Assembly: GCA_015680685.1 (NCBI GenBank)
Contig: MNCI01006676.1
Coordinates: forward strand, 16,064 to 80,063
Length of the DNA stretch: 64,000 bases
From: Gnetum montanum
Lineage: Eukaryota > Streptophyta > Gnetopsida > Gnetales > Gnetaceae
Direction of reading: 5' to 3'
Shown here in pieces: positions 39,401-51,400 of the stretch. Below the pieces are notes generated by a model. That model was not told where the DNA came from, did no database searches, and saw nothing but the letters and a program-made list of their open reading frames with translations. The position numbers were made by a program, and so were the translations under genes. Within the stretch, counting starts at the first letter, position 1. Each line of letters begins with the position of its first letter.

Positions 39401-42400
39401 GACTTGTCTAGGAGGTTGTGGATTTTTGACTATAATGCAAGTTCCTTAGGGCAATAAGACTAGTGTGTTTGGAGAATTTTCTGGTTGACTTGTGTTTGCA
39501 AAGGACCAAATTGCGGTTCTATTAAAGCCAAAGCACTATTTGACCTACCTTCAATTTGGGCAGTTACTTCCATACTTCTTGTGGGTTGGTCCATGCTAGA
39601 TCCACACATTTTTTATTAGGGTAATAGGTGTTATAAACATCTTGTGGAGTTGGGCCCTTAGGCAATGTTCCATTAATTATTGGTTTTCAATTCACGAATC
39701 AAAGAATTATGTTTTGCATTTTATTATTTCATAAGACTACGATCTCCTTGGTTCTTTCCTATATCGGATTATATCTAATAGGCAGAACAACCTCTTCTTG
39801 GTTGGCTTGAGTTGGTTGCCAATTTACCAATTTTGTTATTGGCTTCAGGTATGTGGGCATTTTTGCTATATGGTCCAAGAAATTTCCTCGATGTTTTTCT
39901 TGATGAACAAAGGCCTTTTTGGTTGTTTGTTGTTGAGCCTTTGCTTTGTTGATGTAAATATGATTTATATATAGTTCACATGTTTTTTATATGGTGTAAG
40001 AAACTTTCTTAGGCCAATCAAGCAGAGGTACATAAGAAAATGTGAAAGCCCACAACAACAAGCAAAGTAAACCACTAGTAGTCAAACCAAGCCAACCTAA
40101 ACAAGGCTGTCCTTTCTATTCCCCATAATCCAATAAAAGGAAAAGACAAGAGGGAACGAAACCTTGCATAACGACAAAATTGCAAGGTCCATTTCTATGA
40201 AAAAAAGAAAAACCTATTAATTAATTAGCCATTTCTTGGAAGCAAAACTCCACCTTGGGTTTGTTGCATTGGCTGCCTCATTTGGAAATGTGTTGTTTTA
40301 GCGTTAGAACAAGGCATTTTATAGCAACAAAATTGCAAGGTCCATTTCTATGAAAAAAAAGGAGAAACCTAGCAATTAATTGGCCATTGCATGGAGGCAC
40401 AACTCCACCTTGGGTTTGCTGCATTGGTTGCCTCATTAGAAAATGTATGGGTTTAGCATTAGAATGAAGCTTTGCATAACAACAAAATTGCAATGTCCAT
40501 TTCTGTGAAAAACAAAGAGAAACCTAGCAATGAATTGGCCATTGCATGGAGGCACAACTCCACCTTGGGTTTGTTGCATTGGTTACCTCATTAAAAAATT
40601 TGTGGGTTTAGGATTAGAATGATCCATAAAGGATTCAAAAGGAGTCCTTTAAAATGAAGATGGAGTAAGTAGTGCTCAAGCTTTAGCAAAACCCCAATTG
40701 GGTCACATGGTCCTCTAAGTGCATTGGCTTGTATTGCTTCAAGGAACTTGCATCATAGTAAAAAAATCCATGACATCCTAGTTGAGTCCTTGAGTAGGGA
40801 TTGTTTCACAATGGGGAGTGCTCCATGGGTATAGTTGACCAAGGGTGCTTATCTTTTGCTTTAGTAGTGACCCACTAGGTGGGTTGATAAAAGCTCTATT
40901 AACTACATGGAGGAGCTAGGTGGGATCGTAACGGGTGGTGGGGACCAACCTTGTCAATAGGAAACATCATTGTTAGTCGGACTGTTGTTGCTACTAAGAT
41001 CTATGCATATAGGGAAAAAGGTGAGGTGGTGTAGAGAATCTTGAATGACTCTTGGAGCCAATGTTGGTCTCATGTAGTCTTTGACTACAAATTCATAGAT
41101 GGTGTTCCCTTGTGGTAGGGCATCTGTGTTTTGGCTCATTCTTTAATGGTGACTTTTTATCTTCTTGGTTCTCTGAGGGTTCAAACCTACCCTCTTCTTT
41201 CAATGGTTGTTGACTTTGATGTTTGATGTTCCCCATGGTGGTGATGTGGTGATGGATGTCAAATGCAACTGTTTCTTTTGAGTGGTAATTTGTCCATTGT
41301 TGTCCTAGCTCAACACCTTTGATGCTTTGCATTTAGTTCTTGAAATAGGTTTATCTTGAACCTTGGTAGTTCCCTTTTAACCTTTCAATTCATGGAAGAG
41401 CCTCGAGGAAGTTGGTCAGCAAAGTGGAGGGTGAGTTGATAGTCCTCTATTGAGATAACCCCTTCACTAACACCCAAATGATGAGCTAGGATCTTAACCA
41501 AACCCTAATGTCTATATATTGGTGCATTAGTTGTTCGAGCATGGTTGATGATTTTGTTAACGACATCCTTCAATAATAAGGACATGTTCACAATTGGGCT
41601 GTCCTATGAAGCCCAAAGGATAATCACTTGTCCACCAAGCTAGTTAGGGCACTAGCTAAAAAGAAATTTGCATATCACCTTTGTAGTGATACATTAAGGA
41701 TCATCAAACTCAAAGTGGTAGTATGTCCCCTTATACTAAGTCCACCATATCCTTGTTCTAAAGAAATCTTTCATCACAAGACCATGACAAGGAATGTCGT
41801 TCAGGAATGTTTCTCTCTCCATTGAAACCCGAGCAAGGGCAACAATGGTTAAATGTTGAAACCATAATCTTTTGCCCTCCACGCAAAATGGGCCTACCCT
41901 CCATGAGTGAATCACTATCACAGCAAGGTCAAATAGCATCATGGAGAAGACTGAAGAACTTGTCTCAGCTCTTGGCACAAAAGATCAGTTGTGTTGAAAA
42001 GCTAGGAGCTACTATTACATGTGATGCTACACCAAGTTGGGTGTATATGATAGATCTATTTGAGATCATGTTTCCTTAATGATAGCTTCTTGTACTATAG
42101 TTGTATATAGGTAGTCCCGAAAAGTATGTGAGATAAATTCATTAGCCTAACAACAAAAATAACCACCCTAGGCCATGAATAACTAGTGCTATGGATTATC
42201 CCATGTCAAGATACCCTCATGAGCCACTTGCCACTAAAAGTTTGGATTTTTGGGATAACCAGAATTCTCTAAGCTTTAGGCACCCATCTATACGTAATAG
42301 GAGAATAGACATTCTCCCACACTTTGCATTTAAATTTACCTTATTTGTCAAATTGAGAAATAATGAGTGCTACATCATCATCATGCCCAATGCTTGAAAA

Positions 42401-45400
42401 TTAGATATGGAACCAGAGTGTTTGAATTGAGCTTAATTGCACATGTGCAGTTTAATTGGGCTTTGTGTCAGTTTATGAGAAGCCTTATTTAGGTACCCAA
42501 TGGTGTTGTTACAAGACTTGATAATCCAATTTGGCTAGAGGCCAATCCTTTCCTGAAACATTTTGCATACTCTCATGCTAGCACAAACAAGCAAATGACA
42601 TGTGAGAAGATGGGCTGAGCTAGGTGCCATTGGATTGTATAGTGGCTTAGGCCTTGTACAAATGCTTCTCTCCTTTCCCATGCCAATAGCGTCCATGTTT
42701 GTTTTGCATCACCTCTTGGCACATGGAGTGGTCTACACATTCAAACTCAACCGTAAGGGCTATTTAATTTTACTTCTTATCAAGTCATAGTGAGAGCGAG
42801 TCCTCATGAAGTGTAATGCTTATATTGCCATATCTTTTTAGGTATATTTGTTTTCTTTCATTTAACTAAATGGAATCTTCATTGGTTTTCAATCTTATGC
42901 CAAATGAATCTCTGGATTAACACATCAATTTTCTTTTCTCTATAAATATTGCAAGGAATGAATACTAGTAGTAGCATAGTATGACTACCTACAACATAGA
43001 CTTTGCAAGCATGAGCTCACTTGCATATGAAAAAAGGAAGCCTTTCTAGTTAGCTATTCTATTCTAAACTTTTGTGAAGATTTGATCTCAAAGGCTTAGG
43101 GTGTGTATATTAATAAATAAGGAAAAAAGAAGCTTTTCTAGTTAGTTACTCTATTTCGAACTTTTGCGAAGACTTGATCCCAAAGGCTTAGGGTGTGTCT
43201 ATTAATAAATAGGAGGCTCTGATATACATATTAGGCAACTGTACAAGGCTATCTCTAAGAATAAATGCCATTCTATGGAAGCATTGCAGAGGGTTTTTAA
43301 TACCATAAATGATACATTTATGCTAATGAACTTCAAGTTTGGAGGCTTTTGAGAGTAAATCCATCTTCATTTGAAATTCTATTGATTTTGACACATTGGC
43401 TTTTATCACTAACATAGTGTCATTTGCATTTTTTGGGATGTGGCCTTGTCATGCAAGAGGATTCGCAAGACCAACCACATTGAGACAAACATCTAGGCAT
43501 TATGAAATGAGGGTAGAGGGTTTTTAATACCATAAATGATACATTTATGCTAATGAACTTCAAGTTTGGAGGCTTTTGAGAGTAAATCCATCTTCATTTA
43601 AAGTTCTATTGATTTTGACACATTGGCTTTTATCACTAACATAGTGTCATTTGCATTTTTTGGGATGTGGCCTTGTCATGCAAGAGGATTCACAAGACCA
43701 ACCACATTGAGACAAACATCTAGGCGTTATGAAATGAGGCTAAATAGATAAATGAATAGAGGGTCTTATTGTTATAAGTCCTTGCTAGGACAAGACCATT
43801 TACACTAAGCTTGTTGAACCTATAGCACATACTTGGTGGTTCAAAGAATGAAGTAGATTATGTTTGTCCACCATCTTGAAAATCCCAGGAGCTACATGAC
43901 ATATATTAGAGCTTCTTGGCTAACGTTGTATGACTTTGCCAAATCAAGCTTGACTACCACCACTTTAATGTAGAAGTCTTGTGCAATCTAAAGATCCACC
44001 AGGAGGTTGCCAGTATAAAAGAGGCATGCCTTCTTTTGTTTTATTGTGTGAAGCCATTAGGTGGGAGAACTTTGTGTTCCTATTCCCTTATATGAGCCAA
44101 GTAATTTGTGATCTTTATCTCTAGTACACCTACTCCACATACAGGAGTTGTGTAAATTGTTTTTTGTTGCTTGTAATTCTCATTTAGACAATTTGACTAA
44201 GCAGCTTGAGTTAACTATGGACCTCCAGTAGGGTCTAGGTGATCACAATATGAAGGTATTGATGCTCTTAATGAAGGATGCGCCAAATCTTATTGAAGAT
44301 GTTCAACATGAATAGGTGTTGCATAAGTTGGGTTTGTGATGAGAACATCACCTAGCCCATGTCTAATCCTCAATATGTTTGTACATAGATGTTTGTGTGT
44401 TGTGTTTGTATTTTTTGTGTTGTTTTGTTGATGATGATCTTAGGGTATGTTGACATGTTTGGGAGTGTTTTGGGACTATTTTGATGAGTTTAGGAGGTTT
44501 TGGGGGCTATGGGAACTTGTTTGGAGGTGTCTAGAGGTTCCAGGCCTCAAAACAAGCATCTTTGTATTTTTCCCTTGCAAGTGGGACGTCCCAGCTAAGA
44601 TGTTGCACATGATTTTAGGATGTCCCAACTATTAACAGGCACTTTCGGGCAAGATGTCCCATTCTCTTCTGAGACATCCTAGACGGACACAAGACAATTT
44701 TGAATTTAAAGAGGAAAGATGAAGAGATAGGGGGGAAGGATATAAATAGACCTCATGGGCCTTCATTTTGGTCAAGAGAGTCTAAGGAGAAGAAAAGAGA
44801 GAGTCTAGGGAGTTGAGAGAAGAGTAGAAGGAGATATAGAGTCTTGGCAAGGTGCCTTGATCATCATCTTTATGTGTGTGTGATTGCTTTGATTGAGCGT
44901 GTGTGAGAATTTGATTGAATCTCTTGTCTGTCCTTGGGAATTTATGCTTCCTTTCAGCTGTAATTTCTCCATTTGAGCAAGAATAAAGCTTTCCTTTTCC
45001 TTTTGTTGTTCAAATTTGCTGTTCTGTGACATTGAGAGAGCTTGGATTGTGGAATCCATGGGAGCTCCTAATCAGTTTGCCAACAAGCTTGAATTTTCTC
45101 CATGACTTTGGCCTAGAAAGCCAAATGTTTTCAAACCTTAAATGAGAGCATTGGGGCTATGATGGTCGACATTGAACAATGATCTTGCAAAGATTTTAAA
45201 AGCTCCACAAATCACAAGAAAGGATAGGTGCTAGTTTTGTGAATAAAGGGGTCATCCAACAACAATCCATCTAGGAGATATGAAGCTTCCTTCCTTCAAA
45301 TGGACGTCTCCATGTAGACATTCCACCTGTCAAAGGAACCTCCACTTTACCAAAACGTTTATGAATAAAATCAAATACGGTGACCTCAGCACCATTGTGC

Positions 45401-48400
45401 TTACCCATGGAGTGTTCCGTTGAGCTCATTACCACATTAAAGTAACCCATGATAATAGTTTTGCCTATAACCCAAGTATAATTCTTCTTTTTTAAATTTT
45501 TTTTGCCATAATTAGCAGAAGGCACATGGACATTGATGATTAAGTGTTGCTATTGTTCTGTTAGATACACATACACACATTGGGCCTGATGTGTTTTGAT
45601 AGCCGAACATTCCACACCATAAAGAATCAGAAGCCTAATAGTAGTGCTATAGAACTTACCATTCAAGTTAGTAGGGATTCTTCTATCATAAAGAACACCA
45701 ATAGCTTCCTGCCATTTCCTTTATCTTGCTTCAATTGTGTGTGTCACATCATTGTTAATCTCATCATTAACTTGAACCGAAGACCCCAAGATTTGAATTC
45801 TGTGATACCAAAATTAGTCTCTATACTGAGATAATAGAGGTTAATTTGCATTTATAGATGGAGATGAACGAAATGACTGATCCATGAAATTACATTAGGT
45901 TAACGTGGAGAAGGTGTGTTTCTGCTATTTGCGGATGTTCTGTATTATCTGTAATGGTGAATTAGTTCTGCCAGCTAAATTAAATTCTTATTTCATTTTT
46001 GAAAGTTTCTTTTCTTATTTTCTCTTTCATTAACTCCAGAATCAATGTATTTTGCCATGTACATTTCTGTATTATACAATTTGGTGAATGGTCAGTAAAA
46101 GTTTATAGTTTAGTTTATTGCCATTTCCTTTTCATGTTAGCATTAGCATTAACCAATAATAATTTATCTTGTGACTAGGATATTATAAAAGATCAGGTTG
46201 CACAGTTATACTTGTGGCCTAATACTCTTGAAGTGCCTATTATAGATGATCCAAGGTATGCTGCATCATTGGGTTTCCAGAGAAATGCATCTTGCTTGAT
46301 CAAATTTCCATCCTGATAAATTGGAGAAAGTTTGGTTCAATAATATGTGAAAAGTAGATTTAGTAATATATCTTTTTCTTTTAAAAAATAAAATGTCAGG
46401 ATATTGTATTATGATAAATTGTGTAGAGAGTATAAACGTGTACAAAAATGGAAGCGTCTTTCTACCTTTGATAAGTTCCTCCCCCAACATATACAAAACA
46501 TACAAAATTGGGAGAGATTGCCCTTAGGACTGAATTTGGACCTTCCAAGAGAGAAGGGCAGCATCACAAAAATTACTGAAATGCGAATAGTGCAGATGGT
46601 CCAACCGCAGAACGTAATCTTTTTCAATACTTCCATGGTCGTGCCTTATGGCAAAATGTCAAATGGAATATTGGTAGGTGCACAAAACTTGATGCAAAAT
46701 CTATCATAAGTGGGAGTGCTCTGCCCCTATGAAAAGGTTTTTTTATTGTTTTGTTTTGGGTGCCACAGGCAAAAGGCAGAGCAATAAAAATGGAGATAAA
46801 CTCTCCTACCAAACCAGACGCCGGTGCAATTGGAATAGCTCCTGAAATATTGATGATGTTGAACCCTAAAATTGTGTATACAGGAATGAAGAAACTCAAA
46901 CTACAAGAAGCATACACATCTATATTAAAACTAACTTAAACTACTTTTATGTGACATACATAAATGCATGCAAAAAAGCAACATAACATACAATCTAAAA
47001 CCCTCCTAGTTTTGAATTCTCTCTGGTTCCATCATCAGTGGTACTACTGAATAATAAGAAATGAAGAGCTTATTTATGTGTAACCTTGCAAAAGTCAAGC
47101 TTATTGTTATTTTATTTTATAGAATTGGATAACTTTTATTTTTATTATTAAAAATTAATAATTAAATTATTAGTGCTACATAAGAAAGAATAGTTATTGT
47201 ATAAAACCCTATTTTATTATTCGATAAAAATAAAACATATTATACTAGCTTGGTTTTGAACACATGGTCCATCAAGCAACATAACAACAGAATTACAGAA
47301 GGGTTCAAGCACACAAATTAGACAATTAGCTAAATTATGCATGAATTTTAATAACCAATTTAGCAAACGATGTTATTGCCCTGCCCACTTTAAAAGAAAA
47401 GGCCAAGAAGGAACATGGGCTCTAACACTTTCTGCATATGGCATATATAGGAGACCAACGATAATATTTTTTTCAAAACAAGGAAATTCATTGGATGTAA
47501 ACATTTTTGTAAAGAATTTAAAATCTGTATCTTGTTGGTGAGGCATAGCTTACTTGATTAGAGCATGTGGCTTGTTGTCTACAAGTTACAAGTTCAATTC
47601 CAAGAGATATGTTGAGACTTGCACCACTTGGGAGAATGGTAAAAAATATATATATTCAGGGACTATAACATCAAGACAGAAAGTCACAGAAAATTAGTAT
47701 CAAATCTTTTGCCTACACTAATGGGTTGGCCAAAGTTGGTGGAATAAAGGTACCAAGATGATGATTTAAAAACTATCTCCTAATATGCAGTGGCATGGTT
47801 AGGAAGCATCCTGTTGGAAAATTTTTGATATTATTACATGCATTAAAATGTCTTGTCTAATACCCTGTATTTGAAGCTCAGAAATATCAACTCTGTATGG
47901 AATGTATATCTGTATTAGCTCATTTACCAATTAAAATTATATATTCTAATGGAGAGTTCAGGTATTTCTTACATGCTGATTTTCTTTCTTTTTTCCAAAT
48001 CTTTATCCTACATTCTGTTTAATATTACAGACTAGATAAGCAACCTTGAAATAAATACCTTAGATTTTAGATTATTTTTCCAGGCTGATTTTGACAAATG
48101 ATTTTGTATTCCTGCAGAGTTGCTCAGAAACCTGTTGGTATCCTCAATGTCAAGGTTATGAGAGCAACAAACTTAAAGAAGATGGATATTATAGGTAAAT
48201 CTGATCCATATGTGAAGTTAAAGTTGACAGGAGACAGGCTGTCATCAAGGAAAACAAGCGTGAAAATGAAGACTCTTGATCCTGTATGGAATGAATCATT
48301 CAATTTCAGTGTAAAAGATCCTCAAGCACAAGCTCTTGAGCTTCATGCATATGATTGGGACAAGGCATTATCTCTCTCTTTCTCTCTACACACACATATT

Positions 48401-51400
48401 TAAAATATCTATGATATTCCTGTAAACTCAGTTGATGTTGTCTGTGCAGATGAGTGCACATGACAAACTAGGAATGCAAATAATTCCATTGAAGTATATT
48501 GTTGCCGGTGAAACAAAATCGTTCACGCTTGATCTGATGAAAACTTTGGATCCAAACAATCAAAGCACAAAACAACGTGGGAAAATCACAGTTGAATTAA
48601 CTTATAACCCTTTTAAGGAGACTGACAGCATTCCCAGTTTTAAGGATCCTCAAAGTATGATTGAAAGGTCTTTTGATACTTCAACAGACCAGCAAGGTGT
48701 GCTAGTAGTTTCTGTACATGGCGCAAAGGATCTTGAAGGGAGACATCATACCAATCCTTTTGTGAAAATTATCTTCATGGGAGAGGAGAGGAGGACTAAG
48801 GTGGGTATTATTTTATTCCTTTTAAATCTGAATTGACAAGATTTTTAAAGAATGTTGCACTTCATAGAGATTAATTTTTGCAAGTTTTTATTCTCCAGGC
48901 ACTTAAAAATAACAGGGATCCAAAGTGGGATCAAAATTTTGAGTTCATGTGTCAAAACATATCATCAAACGAGAAACTTATGATACAGGTTTTCAGTAAG
49001 CGTATTGGGTTTTCTTTCCATTCAAAGGTATGAATTTGATCAGAAATGTTTTAAAGCTAGAACTAGGACAGTAATAGCTGAAATTGTTTTAAATTGTAAT
49101 GATAGACATGGATGTCCAAAGATACTGTTGAAAGTAACAAAAAAGTTATGAATGGTAGAACTACAATAATAAGGTTATCCTTGAAACCTTGGCAGTTTTG
49201 GTATATCATGTGTTTACTGTCTATTATGAATGTTTAAATTCTAATATTTTTAAATTTGAGAAAAAAAATTTCTACTGATTTTGAAGAGGATGGTTCAAGT
49301 GGGTTCGTACATTAACTAATTAGAAAACTTGTTAAGTAATAAGGCTAGTTGTTCATGATAACAACTGAATTAAACTAAAATTTGTTCTATCTTCAAGGTA
49401 CAATTGCCAATATTTCACGAGTATATCAAATGTGTCCAATGATCTTGTAGATTAAACTTCCAATGTCTTCAAGATATTACTCTAGGACCAATGATGACAT
49501 TCTAAATAATTTATATAAAATTTTGCACGTAATATTCTAATTATATCCAAAAAAGTGAGTTTCACAATATTTCAAAAAGAAAATGATGTTCATCATCTAT
49601 TACCTAGAGTAAGCCAAGTCTATATACTTAAATCTTCTTGTTGTACATTCTTCTATCTTTTGATTTCAACTCTAAGATAATAACATCACATTCGTACTCT
49701 ACTAATCACTGTTTTCGTCTACATGAAAATTCTTACATTTAGGTAGTCTACTTTTCTTCAAGCTTCCAAATTTTTGTAATCTTTTTGTTCTAGTGTGACT
49801 TTATTTTTAGTTTTTTAATGTTTCTGTTTTCTTGTTCTGAAATTTGTTGTAGTGATGAGAGATATTAGGTAATGTGAATGGAAGACTCTAAGATAATAAT
49901 ATCACATTCATACTATACTAATCACTGTTTTTGTCTGCATAAAAATTCGTACATTTAGGTAATCTACTTTTCTTCAAGCTTCAAAAGTTTTGTAATCTAT
50001 TTGTTCTGGTGTAACTTTGTTTTTAGTTTTTTTAATGTTTCTGTTCTCTTCTTCTGAAATTTGTTGTAGTGATGAGAGATAGTAGGCAATGTGAATGGAG
50101 GACTCTGAATATTGAGTAGTATAAGAGTGACTTGAGTGGAGATTGTGAGTGAAAACTTGATAGACTTGATTTCTTTATTTAAAAATCTTTTTCTTTTTCA
50201 TTCTTCATCACGGTTCATTCAAATACAAGTGATAGACGACCCAACAATATAATACTTGCTTTTGGGATTGATATACATCATGTGAGACCCTTATATTTTG
50301 GAACCAAAATACAGAAATTGTCCTTTTAGGCATGTTTTGAGACCATAATATCCTGTGTGCGCCCCTTTACTTTTAAAAGATCTTCAAATTCTGCCTAAAG
50401 AAGACATGTTCTAAAAATGCATTACTATTTAAAGGCCTACCTTTTCTAATACACTTAACAGTAGAAATAGAGCTTCTTTTGATCTTTAGCTTTCTTCAAA
50501 TACTGCTTGACAAATTTCTGGTTTACAATCTTGCAAAAGAAATTGAGGGCTTTCTATTATATTTAAATCCTAAATGGCCTATTTTTGTAATCACAGCTTT
50601 TCTTTGCAGTATTAGCCTTGTGTTGAGTATTCATAACTACCTTTGTTGAGGGATTTGATAATGAGTTCGAAATTGGTGCATTGTTTTAGCTTCCAATGGT
50701 AATGTGTAGCCTCTTAAAAACAAAATTGCATAGGGAATTTAAATTTTGATGTTAAAATTTTCTAACAAAAGTTGTTTCTTAATCTTTTCTACCTTTTTAC
50801 AAGAATCCTTAACTGATCCTAAATTCCAATGACACATGCATATAAAATTGTAGGTTGTACAAATAATTTGGAACAAAAATTTTTTATTCATGCCCAAATA
50901 TTCTCTATTGCAACTGCTTTTTATTGCATAAAATCCTTTACAATCAGCTGAACTCTTTGGGATGCTATTTGTAGTTTTGAGAGTTCCACAATTTCAATTC
51001 GTCTGTTATTGATCCAAACATTATGATCTCTCTTCTTTGTTGTATTTATAAGAAAAAAGGTAATCAAAACATTCTGCTCCATCCTTGAATGCTTACTGAA
51101 CTTGTCTAATACCTGCAACATTTTTTGCAACCGTTTATAAGATTTCATAATTAGTACCACACCATCTCAAAAATCAGAAGGCATACTAGGGGTTGACTCA
51201 CTCGTAGCATATTGATTATGCACGTGTTGGATTTAACTTTCTAGATTATCAACAAAACTTTCAAACAGTGTGTGACAGTGGAGTGTTGAGTTTTAACTTT
51301 TATATTTTTAAAGAATTTGCAGGATTCTGTGGGTTTTATATTCTTTAACAATTTGTGAATGGCATTGAGCAATTTGGAATTGGCATTAAGATCAATAATT

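Larger units (their letters stand above)
41730..45525 (-). mobile_element. LINE G, plant L1-type relic (family Y), interrupted
   Basis: Minus-strand pieces in LINE order: endonuclease IIMGYFNVVMSS and VEVPLTGGMSTWRR (45525-45271) followed by words like the endonuclease end (FKV-KHLAF, KIQACW, to about 45060); RT motif A VVVKLDLAKSYNVSQEAL (about 43985-43930); motif C region IPKNANDTMLVIKA (within both 227-base units at 43288-43741); zf-RVT words HGLGWLFLLL (about 42200); tail IHSWRVGPFCVEGKRLWF (41978-41736). The part at about 44400-45060 is an LTR-like insert. The order, strand and shared tail make one broken element likely. Confidence 0.55.

Noticed and set aside
40150-40625. CRISPR-like array
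   Set aside because: Units are long direct duplications without distinct spacers, and this is a plant nuclear sequence.
46404-46709. 101-codon ORF in intron 8 as a hidden gene
   Set aside because: No family resemblance and no codon pattern; an equally long frame is open on the other strand next to it.
47538-47640. Functional tRNA gene
   Set aside because: Boxes A and B are present, but no acceptor stem or clean cloverleaf could be drawn. A SINE head fits better.
48098-48403. ORF starting MILYSCRVAQ as a separate C2 gene
   Set aside because: It is exon 9 with intron sequence at both ends. The Met lies before the TGCAG acceptor.
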